In this document: in pieces, positions 9,601 through 17,909 of the stretch
Layout: the number at the start of each line of letters is the position of its first letter
How positions within the stretch are numbered: position 1 is the first letter of the stretch
Assembly (NCBI GenBank): GCA_027024155.1
Contig: JALVTE010000109.1
Coordinates: 1 to 64,000 of the forward strand
Reading direction: 5' to 3'
DNA length: 64,000 nt
Source: Campylobacteraceae bacterium
GTDB lineage: Bacteria; Campylobacterota; Campylobacteria; Campylobacterales; Sulfurovaceae
Notes under the pieces: model-generated
The model's input: only the letters and a program-made list of their open reading frames with translations
What the model was told of the DNA's origin: nothing
Databases searched by the model: none
Made by a program: the position numbers and the translations under genes

Positions 9601-11201
9601 TTTTTACTCTCCAACAAATCGTATAGTTTTACAATATTATGATACTTCTTATCTAACTCTAAATCTATCAAATCATCTTTTAACTCTAATATATTTTTAG
9701 CTCTCATAACTAAATCTCGACCAAATAACATATATAAAGCATCTTTAAAATTCTCAAAATCTAAGCCCTCATTTTGCATCTTTATAAGCTCAGAAATTAC
9801 TAAATGCTCTTTCTTATCGCTAAATTCCAGTAAAGAGATAGCCATATCTAAATCGCCATTTCGCAAATATTGTTGAGCTTTAAACTCTAACATACTAAAG
9901 CTATTTTTAAACACTACCCCAATATATTTTGCCACATCTATACTATCATCTAAATGCTCGCACTCTTGCAGTATCTCTTCGGCTTCATACTCTTTATAAT
10001 TTAGCACCATATCTCGTAAGAATTTAGCTCGGTTTTTATTTTCGTAAATTAACTCATCTATCTCATAAACTTCGCTAAAATTTGGCACAACAATTTGGCA
10101 AGTATAAAAGCCCAAATAGTCGTAATCTCGTATATAGACTTCTCTATTTTGCTCTGTAATTATATTAAGCAGATAGTTATATTCATCCTCTATACCACTA
10201 CCACTGTAATTAAACTTGCTATACTCAAAACTCTTAACACTGCTTAAAAACTGTAAACCCATTTTGCCATTACTATCTATAAAATGCGACTCTAAATTAA
10301 AACTACTTGCAACTTGTTCGCTATCAAAAGTTGGAATTTCAAAGCCCGTTAGGGAGTTTAAATCTCTACCCTGCATAAGCTCGGTTAATGTACGCTCTAG
10401 TGCCACTTGCAAAATAGGGTGTGCCCCAAACGAGACAAACAAAGAGCCATCGGCTTTGTTTATTAAGGCAATAGCAACTACAGGATAGATACCACCAAGC
10501 GATGCATCTAAAACCAAAACTTCAAAACCTGCCTCTTTTAGCTTACCAACACCACTACTCACTACATCATACTGCTTTATTACAGTAGCTGGAAACTCTG
10601 GTAGTGCATATCCATTTTTAATAATTTCAAACTTTACATACCGCTCTATTATCTCACTAAGTGCCTGAACTCTTGCCTCTAGCTTTGTATTACCTGCTGC
10701 TAAGCCATTACTTACATACAAATTTTGCAATACATTTACAGGAAAGTTCTCTACTTCTGATGTTATAGCATTTACAAATGGTAGGGCTATTACTTTGTCA
10801 TAATAATCACTATTAAAATCTATAAAATCTTCGAAGCCAAGCTCGCCATTTGGGTTATATATCGCCTCTAATTTAGGGCTTAGATAACTCTCTTCACTAA
10901 GTAGCACCTCATCTGTGTAGTGTTCTCTATTTTGCAAATAAAAGTCGATAAAAAAGTTATTACTCTGTAATCTTTCGATAAACTCCCCCAAAGCACTAGC
11001 TCTGCACGATTTTTTGCACACACCTTTACCATTAGAGTAAACATACTCTGGGGCATCTTTGTAAGCTAAATTTACAGAGTAACAGTTAGGCACAGGATTT
11101 AGCAAACCACTAAAAAGAGTATCGCAACCAAGCCCTTGTAAAATAGCTTCCATTCGCTTAATAGATGTCTCTAGTGGTGCCTCTTTAGATAGATAATTCA
11201 T
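9585..11201 (-). CDS. YcaO-domain protein, E. coli YcaO-like
   Basis: LLNPVPNCYSVNL, SNGKGVCKKSCRASALGEFIERL. Confidence 0.85.
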   Translation of the reverse strand: MNYLSKEAPLETSIKRMEAILQGLGCDTLFSGLLNPVPNCYSVNLAYKDAPEYVYSNGKGVCKKSCRASALGEFIERLQSNNFFIDFYLQNREHYTDEVLLSEESYLSPKLEAIYNPNGELGFEDFIDFNSDYYDKVIALPFVNAITSEVENFPVNVLQNLYVSNGLAAGNTKLEARVQALSEIIERYVKFEIIKNGYALPEFPATVIKQYDVVSSGVGKLKEAGFEVLVLDASLGGIYPVVAIALINKADGSLFVSFGAHPILQVALERTLTELMQGRDLNSLTGFEIPTFDSEQVASSFNLESHFIDSNGKMGLQFLSSVKSFEYSKFNYSGSGIEDEYNYLLNIITEQNREVYIRDYDYLGFYTCQIVVPNFSEVYEIDELIYENKNRAKFLRDMVLNYKEYEAEEILQECEHLDDSIDVAKYIGVVFKNSFSMLEFKAQQYLRNGDLDMAISLLEFSDKKEHLVISELIKMQNEGLDFENFKDALYMLFGRDLVMRAKNILELKDDLIDLELDKKYHNIVKLYDLLESKKCQKS

Positions 11202-11222
11202 TTTCTCACTTTTTTATTTTTT

Positions 11223-11373
11223 GGTGTGGTAAGGGTACAGCACACTACACTCTTAATAATTTGGTCGGTGTAAACTGCAATGCCAATAAATTAAGCTTTT
11301 AAATGTGCAGTGAGGGCACTGCACCCTACAGTAAAGTCAATTTTATCGTAGGGTGTGGTACCCTTACCACACC
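11223..11373. repeat. 26-bp imperfect inverted repeat enclosing the GTGCAGTGAGGGCACTGCAC palindrome
   Basis: GGTGTGGTAAGGGTACAGCACACTAC (11223-11248) against GTAGGGTGTGGTACCCTTACCACACC (11348-11373); inner hairpin 11305-11324. Confidence 0.8.
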
Positions 11374-11450
11374 AAAAGATCCTTAATTCAATAGCATTGC
11401 ACTAAACCGACATTACAACTTCTGCTCTCAACAAATCATAAAGTACCCTA

Positions 11451-11559
11451 CACCGTCACTCTGAGTAAAGCGAAGAGTCTAGCCAAAATTGACAAGGCAT
11501 AGAATTTACTCTACAATTTAAACTAGATTCTTCACATCCGTTCAGAATGACGGCGATGG
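11451..11559. repeat. Copy 2 (diverged centre) of nested-palindrome dispersed element
   Basis: CACCGTCACTCTGAGTAAAGCGAAGAGTCTAG ... CTAGATTCTTCACATCCGTTCAGAATGACGGCGATGG. Confidence 0.75.
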
Positions 11560-11562
11560 CAA

Positions 11563-11590
11563 CTTCCAACTTCAAACTTCAAACTTCACA
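11563..11590. repeat. Heptamer array (CTTCAAA)n
   Basis: CTTCCAA CTTCAAA CTTCAAA CTTCACA. Confidence 0.75.
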
Positions 11591-11608
11591 CTGGTCAGTA
11601 AACCGACC

Positions 11609-13429
11609 CTACCTTAATGCAATCTTGCTAACTCTCTCTTTTGCCTGAGCAATTATAGCCTCGTCTTGGCTTAAATCTAGCCATTTAAAGGCTTCGCCAC
11701 TTTGCGTTACACCATCTAGTAAATCTCCACTATTTCGGTATTTTAAATCTAGCATAGCAATTTTAAAGCCATCTAGTGTTTGGCTAAACTCTTCTAACCT
11801 TTTTGGTGGCGTTTTTGCATTTGTATATAAGAAGCAGTGGCTCTCTAGCCCCTGACGCCCTACTCTTCCACGCAGTTGATGCAAAGTTGCCAAACCAAAG
11901 CGTTCTGCTCCTACAATTACTATTGTAGTTAGTCTAGGCAAGGATATTCCTACCTCTATAACCGTAGTCGATAGCAAAATATTCCCCTTATCTCTAAACT
12001 CTAACAACACTTCATCTTTTGCTTTGTCTTTACCATGGGTTACATATACATTTTCAAACTTTTTCTGCCAATATGCAGTTGCCTCTGTTAGAGATGTATA
12101 TGGCACTTCATCGCTAGGCTCTACTAGTGGATAGACTATTAATATCTGATGCTCTTGCTCAATTTCGCTCTCTATATGCTCCAATAAAGCATTAAAGTCG
12201 GCTTTGCCTATTATATGTGTCTCTATCAGCTTTTTAAATGGTAGCATCTTTATAGTAGTTATATCTATCAACTCGCTCTCAATCATCGCTTGCGTTCTAG
12301 GTATTGGGGTTGCTGAAAATTGCAAAAAGTGGGGGCTGTTTTCACCCTGTTTGCTAAGAGCATCTAGCATAGCTCTCTGCCCTGCTCCAAAACGGTGTTG
12401 CTCGTCTATCATAACCAAAGAGGCTTTTGGTAAGTCATCTTTATAAAGCAGTGCATGCGTTCCTATTATAAAGTCTGCTTTTGTATAGTCGCCATCGCTG
12501 TTTTTTTGTGTAACCAGAGCCAAATTTAAAAAGTTAGATAGATACTTAGTAGCCTCTTCATATAGCTGATTAGCAAGTAAAGAGGTAGGAGCCATTAAAA
12601 TAGATTTATCTTTGCCAGCAATCATAGCCGAAGCAAGTATTACCATAGTTTTACCACTACCTACATCACCTATAATAATTCTTTTAGCCGCCTTTTGGCT
12701 ACTTGCTAAATCATTCTTAACCTCTTGTATCGCTTTTAACTGGTCGTCCGTTAGTGTAAATGGCAAGCTCTCAATAAATGGCAAAGCAGATCCATTTAAA
12801 GATTTTATTGGCTTATTAGTCACCCGTTTTCTTCGCATTTTTGCTAAGTGGCTATACGCCTCTACCGATTTAAGTGCAAAGATAATACTCTCTATATACT
12901 CACCTTCACTCTTTACTTCGCTAATAGTTTTTGGAAAGTGCAACTTTAAAAGGGCATCTACTTCATTTGGTAACAATCCCGCAGAGTATAGACTCTCGCT
13001 AGTTATATACTTTTTTATTAAAGCTCTAATTTCGCTCTGTTTTAAAACAGTTTTATATTTTGGTGTAATCTCTCCAAAACTCTTTAGAGATTTTGGTTGC
13101 GAAATTTGCAAAGCCCCTCTAAAGTAACCAACTCTTCCGTTAATTACATGCTCGCTACCAACACTAAAAAGCTTCAGATGATAAGGTGTAGTTCTAAAAA
13201 ATATAGCACTAGCTTGTGTATTAAAATCAACTAAATTAAGTTTAATATGCAGTCGCCCACCAAATGTAGAACTACCCACTACAGTAGCCCTAGCAACTAA
13301 GTTAGAGCCATCTTTTATCTCTTTGCTAAGTGTAGTATCTTCGTAACTTGTAGGAATAGTAAGAGCCAAATCTAGCAGAGTTCGCTTTTTTAACTTTTTT
13401 AAAAGTGTTATATCTTTTGGCTCAAACAT
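11609..13429 (-). CDS. recG: ATP-dependent DNA helicase RecG
   Basis: IIGDVGSGKT, MIDEQHRFGAGQR, LRGRVGRQGLESHCFLY. Confidence 0.95.
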   Translation of the reverse strand: MFEPKDITLLKKLKKRTLLDLALTIPTSYEDTTLSKEIKDGSNLVARATVVGSSTFGGRLHIKLNLVDFNTQASAIFFRTTPYHLKLFSVGSEHVINGRVGYFRGALQISQPKSLKSFGEITPKYKTVLKQSEIRALIKKYITSESLYSAGLLPNEVDALLKLHFPKTISEVKSEGEYIESIIFALKSVEAYSHLAKMRRKRVTNKPIKSLNGSALPFIESLPFTLTDDQLKAIQEVKNDLASSQKAAKRIIIGDVGSGKTMVILASAMIAGKDKSILMAPTSLLANQLYEEATKYLSNFLNLALVTQKNSDGDYTKADFIIGTHALLYKDDLPKASLVMIDEQHRFGAGQRAMLDALSKQGENSPHFLQFSATPIPRTQAMIESELIDITTIKMLPFKKLIETHIIGKADFNALLEHIESEIEQEHQILIVYPLVEPSDEVPYTSLTEATAYWQKKFENVYVTHGKDKAKDEVLLEFRDKGNILLSTTVIEVGISLPRLTTIVIVGAERFGLATLHQLRGRVGRQGLESHCFLYTNAKTPPKRLEEFSQTLDGFKIAMLDLKYRNSGDLLDGVTQSGEAFKWLDLSQDEAIIAQAKERVSKIALR

Positions 13430-13446
13430 AGGTTTAACTCTAAACC

Positions 13447-14730
13447 TTATTTTTTATCGGTAACTATAAAGAAGCTAAGCTTCCCAATTTCGCTATGCTC
13501 TTTTATAAACTTATTTAAATCTTCTAGCTTCAAATTCTTAATAATATCTAGCTCTTCTTTGCTAAAGCCAAGCCCTGCACCACTATAGTATTCGTTAAAT
13601 GCTCTGGAAACTCTTTGGTTTAGCGTTTCTACTCTTAATGGCTCACTTCCCAAGTAATACTTTTTAGCAGCCTCTAGCTCCTCTTTTGTAACACCATTTT
13701 TAATAAAGTTATTAATTACACTCTTTACAACATCAATAGCCTCTTTTTGAGTCTTTAATTTAGTTTGTAAATAACCTGTAAAATAACTGTTTGTTTTATT
13801 TACTACAAATCGACTATATGCAGAGTATGCTAAACCTCTTTTTACACGCACCTCTTCCATAAGTCGGCTACCAAAACCACTACTTCCTAAAATAAATGAA
13901 GCAACTTTTCCTATTACTCTATCTTTATTGCTAATATCCATACTGTATGGTGCACCAAAATAGATATATGCCTGCTTAGTATCTTTGGCTACCTTTTTTG
14001 TCTGCTCCTTATCGCTAGCACTAATTTTTGCTATTGCTTCTACCTTGCCACGCTTAAGTGTAGAGGCAAATTTTTTAGCTATTTTTTTAACTTCATCTTC
14101 GCTAAAATCCCCACCCACAACTACTATCAAATTATCTAAAAACAGATGAGAATTTATATAATCTTTTGCATCTGCCAATTTTAAAGAGCTTATAGACTCT
14201 TTTGTACCAAGTCTAGGATTTGCCAAAGCTGTGCCGGCAAAAAGTTCACCCTTAAGACCATTACTTGCAATATAGTCAAAATCATCACTCTTGCTTGTAA
14301 GAGTTGCTAATCGTCTTGCTACAACCTTTTTAAATGTATCTTCTTTGTAATTTGGCTCTTTTAAAAGCTCTAGCAACTTATCTAAGCCATAGTTAAACTG
14401 CTCTTTTATACTATCGATTGTAAATACAAATGTCTCGTTACCTGCATTTGCACTAAACTCTATAGCTCTGTTTTCCAACTCTTTAGCAAACTCTACAGAA
14501 CCTTTGCTCGCTGTACCTTCATTTAGTAAATCTGCCGACAAAGATACTAGCCCAGCCTTTTTACTAGCCAACACCCCACTATCTCTAAAAATAAACTCTA
14601 CAGTAGTTAGTGGCAAGCGGTTATCTTTTTCAAAAACTATTGGAACATCCACTCCATTAACATTAACTTTTAGCACAGTTGCTGCCATTAGGTATCCTTG
14701 TAGTATAAATATTAGTATAACTTTTTTCAT
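13447..14730 (-). CDS. M16 family (pitrilysin-like) protein with signal peptide
   Basis: M16 architecture (LMEEVRVKRGLAYSAYS); no HxxEH seen. Confidence 0.85.
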   Translation of the reverse strand: MKKVILIFILQGYLMAATVLKVNVNGVDVPIVFEKDNRLPLTTVEFIFRDSGVLASKKAGLVSLSADLLNEGTASKGSVEFAKELENRAIEFSANAGNETFVFTIDSIKEQFNYGLDKLLELLKEPNYKEDTFKKVVARRLATLTSKSDDFDYIASNGLKGELFAGTALANPRLGTKESISSLKLADAKDYINSHLFLDNLIVVVGGDFSEDEVKKIAKKFASTLKRGKVEAIAKISASDKEQTKKVAKDTKQAYIYFGAPYSMDISNKDRVIGKVASFILGSSGFGSRLMEEVRVKRGLAYSAYSRFVVNKTNSYFTGYLQTKLKTQKEAIDVVKSVINNFIKNGVTKEELEAAKKYYLGSEPLRVETLNQRVSRAFNEYYSGAGLGFSKEELDIIKNLKLEDLNKFIKEHSEIGKLSFFIVTDKK

Positions 14731-14768
14731 CTTTTCATCCTTGCAGGAAAGCTAGAAGCTATCTTATT

Positions 14769-14803
14769 AGCTTTAAGCTTTTTGCTTTACGCCTTTAGCT
14801 TAT
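14769..14803. repeat. Heptamer array (AGCTTTA)n
   Basis: AGCTTTA AGCTTTT TGCTTTA CGCCTTT AGCTTAT. Confidence 0.7.
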
Positions 14804-14829
14804 TAAAGCCCAAAAAAGGGCTTTAATAA
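14800..14829 (-). terminator. Intrinsic terminator-like hairpin after mqnC
   Basis: Perfect 12-bp stem TTATTAAAGCCC / GGGCTTTAATAA with 6-nt loop. Confidence 0.7.
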
Positions 14830-15893
14830 TATCTTTCCAAAATCTCATAAGCTGTATTTCTTTTAGCTGGCTTCTCGCCAACATCTTTAATTAATGCTAT
14901 CATCTCTTGCTGATTCATAGAGTTTGCTGCACCTGCTGCAGATACAACATTCTCTTCCATCATGGTACTTCCTAAATCGTTTGCACCCCAATTTAGAGCC
15001 ATCTGTCCAATGTAGCTACCTTGTGTAACCCAAGAGCTTTGAATATTTGGTACATTATCTAAAAACAGTCTTGCAACCGCAAGCAGTCTTAAGTATCTAT
15101 TAGAGCTCTGCTTCTTTATCTCTGGGTGTTTTTCCATCAGGGCTGTATTTTTACCCTGAAAGCTCCACATAATAAATGCTCTAAAACCGCCTGTTTTATC
15201 TTGCAAGCGTCTTATTTCATCAAAATGCTCTACTATATCTTCGTCGCTCTCTACAGTTCCATACATCATAGTTGCAGTCGATTTAATACCAAGTTTGTGT
15301 GCCTCTTCGTGCACCTCTAGCCAAGTATCTTTATCTAACTTTTTTGGTGCTATTATATCGCGTACTTTATCGCTTAAAATCTCAGCACCAGCTCCTGGAA
15401 TTGAGCTTAAACCTTTAGCATGCAGTCTTTCTAAAACCTCTTTTATCGAAATATCAGAGCGTCTTGCAATATAATCTATCTCAATCGCACTAAAGCCGTG
15501 AATTGTAACTTGCGGATACTTATTATGAATATGCTCTACTAAATCTTCGTACCACTCTATCTCTAATTTTGGGTGTACACCACCTTGAAATAGGATTTGC
15601 GTTCCTCCAATAGCAATTAGCTCATCTATCTTTTTATCGATTTCATCAAAAGTTAAAATATATGCATCTTCATCTTTTTCGTGGCGATAAAAGGCACAAA
15701 AGTCACAATCTACCCAACAGATATTTGTATAGTTAATGTTTCTATCTACAACAAAAGTTGTAACACCTTTAGGGTGGAGTTGCTTCTTCTTAGCATACGC
15801 TAAGCGACCAAGCTCTTTTAAGTCGGCATTTTTAATTAAATCTACCGCCTCTTGCTTTGTTAGCCTTTTGTTTAAATCTAACTCTAAACCCAA
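14823..15893 (-). CDS. mqnC: Cyclic dehypoxanthinyl futalosine synthase (radical SAM)
   Basis: NYTNICWVDCDFCAFYR CxxxCxxC motif, ILFQGGVHP, GAGAEILSD. Confidence 0.93.
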   Translation of the reverse strand: MGLELDLNKRLTKQEAVDLIKNADLKELGRLAYAKKKQLHPKGVTTFVVDRNINYTNICWVDCDFCAFYRHEKDEDAYILTFDEIDKKIDELIAIGGTQILFQGGVHPKLEIEWYEDLVEHIHNKYPQVTIHGFSAIEIDYIARRSDISIKEVLERLHAKGLSSIPGAGAEILSDKVRDIIAPKKLDKDTWLEVHEEAHKLGIKSTATMMYGTVESDEDIVEHFDEIRRLQDKTGGFRAFIMWSFQGKNTALMEKHPEIKKQSSNRYLRLLAVARLFLDNVPNIQSSWVTQGSYIGQMALNWGANDLGSTMMEENVVSAAGAANSMNQQEMIALIKDVGEKPAKRNTAYEILERYY

Positions 15894-15896
15894 AGG

Positions 15897-16292
15897 CTAC
15901 TCCTTGCCTATAGCATCTAACACACCATTAATAAATTGGTGCGATTTATCATCTGCTAACTCTTTTGCAAGCTCAATCGCTTCGTTAATTACAATAGATT
16001 TATTGTTTTTATCTACCACAATTTCATAAGCCGCTAATCTTAAAATTGCTCTCTCTATCTTGCCTAGCTCATCAAAATCCCACTCTTTTAAATGCTTTTT
16101 GATAGCTTCATCTATCACATCTAAATTATCAACAGTACCTTTAAAAAGCTTTGCAGAGAACTCTCTCTGTTTATTACGAATTTTCTTCTCTTCTAAAATC
16201 TCTTCGAAAAATTTACTAATATCTTCATTGCCTAAATCGTATGCATACAGCAAGCCTACTACAGCTGCTCTTGCTTGGTGTCTTGTTGCCAT
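15897..16292 (-). CDS. nusB: Transcription antitermination factor NusB
   Basis: ATRHQARAAVVGLLYAYD start; VINEAIELAKELADDKSHQFINGVLD. Confidence 0.95.
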   Translation of the reverse strand: MATRHQARAAVVGLLYAYDLGNEDISKFFEEILEEKKIRNKQREFSAKLFKGTVDNLDVIDEAIKKHLKEWDFDELGKIERAILRLAAYEIVVDKNNKSIVINEAIELAKELADDKSHQFINGVLDAIGKE

Positions 16293-16759
16293 TAATTAAG
16301 CTCTCCATATAGGTTTATCATCTCTATTAAGCTACCCATTGCTTCGGCACCTTTGTTTCCAGCTTTCGTACCGGCTCTCTCGATTGCTTGCTCTATGCTA
16401 TCAACAGTTAATACACCAAAGCTTACAGGTTTACCATGCTTTAGTGCCATATTTGCAACACCTTTAGTCGCCTCTGCCGATACATAATCAAAGTGTGGCG
16501 TAGCCCCTCTAATTACTGCACCTAAACAACATACCGCATCGTACTTACCACTTGCAAGTGCTTTATCTAACGCAAACGGAATCTCAAACGCACCTGGTAC
16601 TAAGATTAAATCTAAATCTTTCTCATCCCCACCATGTCTAGCATAAAAATCTTTTGCACCCTCTACTAAACGGTCTGTAATAAAGTGGTTAAACCTTGCA
16701 CTTATAATTGCAACCTTTTTACTCTTATCTACTTGAATGTTACCTTCTACTATATTCAT
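16292..16759 (-). CDS. ribH: 6,7-dimethyl-8-ribityllumazine synthase
   Basis: [41 protein letters not shown]. Confidence 0.96.
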   Translation of the reverse strand: MNIVEGNIQVDKSKKVAIISARFNHFITDRLVEGAKDFYARHGGDEKDLDLILVPGAFEIPFALDKALASGKYDAVCCLGAVIRGATPHFDYVSAEATKGVANMALKHGKPVSFGVLTVDSIEQAIERAGTKAGNKGAEAMGSLIEMINLYGELN

Positions 16760-16778
16760 ACTTTTCCTTTCTTTTTTA

Positions 16779-16813
16779 AGCTAAAAGCGTAAAGCCAAAA
16801 GCTTAAAGCTAAT
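16779..16813. repeat. Heptamer array (AGCTAAA)n
   Basis: AGCTAAA AGCGTAA AGCCAAA AGCTTAA AGCTAAT. Confidence 0.75.
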
Positions 16814-16859
16814 AAAGTAGCTTCGCTTCCTTTTTTATAAAAGGTGAAACCACAAATTT

Positions 16860-16887
16860 AGCTTTAAGCTTCAGGCTTTAAGCTTTT
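16860..16887. repeat. Heptamer array (AGCTTTA)n, roughly inverted relative to 16779-16813
   Basis: AGCTTTA AGCTTCA GGCTTTA AGCTTTT. Confidence 0.75.
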
Positions 16888-16908
16888 TAAAATGCTACAA
16901 AGTCGCAC

Positions 16909-16943
16909 CACTAATCACTAACAACTAACCCCTAATCACTATT
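16909..16943. repeat. Heptamer array (CACTAAC)n overlapping the kdsA stop codon
   Basis: CACTAAT CACTAAC AACTAAC CCCTAAT CACTATT. Confidence 0.8.
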
Positions 16944-17739
16944 GAGCCGCAAGCTCAATAGCTTTTATCTTTTTCACTAAATCTTTTAACTCATCTAACT
17001 GTATCATATTTGGTCCATCACTTAGTGCAATGCTTGGGTCAAAGTGTGTCTCGAAAAAGAAACCATCTACGCCAACCGCAGCTGCTGCTTTTGCTAGATA
17101 CGGCACAAAAGAGCTATCTCCACCACTACTCGCCCCACCACTTGCTGGCATCTGCACAGAGTGTGTTGCATCAAATATAACAGGAGCAAACTCTCGCATA
17201 ATTTTTAAGCCTCGCATATCTACAACTAAGTTGCCATACCCAAAACTAGAGCCACGCTCTGTTAGCCATACATTGTATTTTTTAGCTACATCATAACTAA
17301 CTTCGCCATCATACCCTCTAGTCTTAAGCACCTTTTTAACCGAATGCTCCATTGCAGCAGGTGCTAAAAATTGCCCCTTTTTAATATTTACAACACTAGC
17401 TGTTTTAGCAGCCGCCACCAAAAGGTCTGTTTGTCTTGATAAAAAAGCAGGAATTTGCAAAACATCTGCAACTTCACTAGCAACACTAGCTTGCTCTGGC
17501 AAGTGAATATCGGTTAAAATCTTATAACCAAACTCATCTTTAACCTCTTGCAAAATCTTTAAGCCCTCTTCGATTCCAGGACCTCTAAAACTATCTATAG
17601 AAGTTCTATTTGCCTTATCAAAGCTAGCTTTAAAATAAAAATCTATAGTACAATCTTCATTAAACTCCGCCAACTCTTTAGCAATTTTAAAAACACTCTC
17701 CCAACTCTCAACCACACAAGGTCCAGCAATAAGTATCAA
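16939..17739 (-). CDS. kdsA: 3-deoxy-8-phosphooctulonate synthase
   Basis: [39 protein letters not shown]. Confidence 0.96.
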   Translation of the reverse strand: MILIAGPCVVESWESVFKIAKELAEFNEDCTIDFYFKASFDKANRTSIDSFRGPGIEEGLKILQEVKDEFGYKILTDIHLPEQASVASEVADVLQIPAFLSRQTDLLVAAAKTASVVNIKKGQFLAPAAMEHSVKKVLKTRGYDGEVSYDVAKKYNVWLTERGSSFGYGNLVVDMRGLKIMREFAPVIFDATHSVQMPASGGASSGGDSSFVPYLAKAAAAVGVDGFFFETHFDPSIALSDGPNMIQLDELKDLVKKIKAIELAAQ

Positions 17740-17867
17740 ATTATACCCCTTTTACATATTAGGCTAATTATACTCAAAAAAGATTAAAAGCGCCGAAATT
17801 ATTAGTATGTAAGGAGACCTTTAATAATTATTCAGGATAAATATGAAAAGTTATTTGAATTTAATAT

Positions 17868-17891
17868 TCTCCCATCAGAGATGATGGGAGA
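17868..17891 (-). terminator. Terminator-like hairpin downstream of clpB
   Basis: TCTCCCATC-AGAGAT-GATGGGAGA perfect 9-bp stem. Confidence 0.65.
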
Positions 17892-17909
17892 GAGATGTGA
17901 AGTAGGAGA

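Noticed and set aside
12612-13127. Plus-strand 171-aa ORF inside recG
   Set aside because: Antisense to conserved RecG sequence; no support as a gene.
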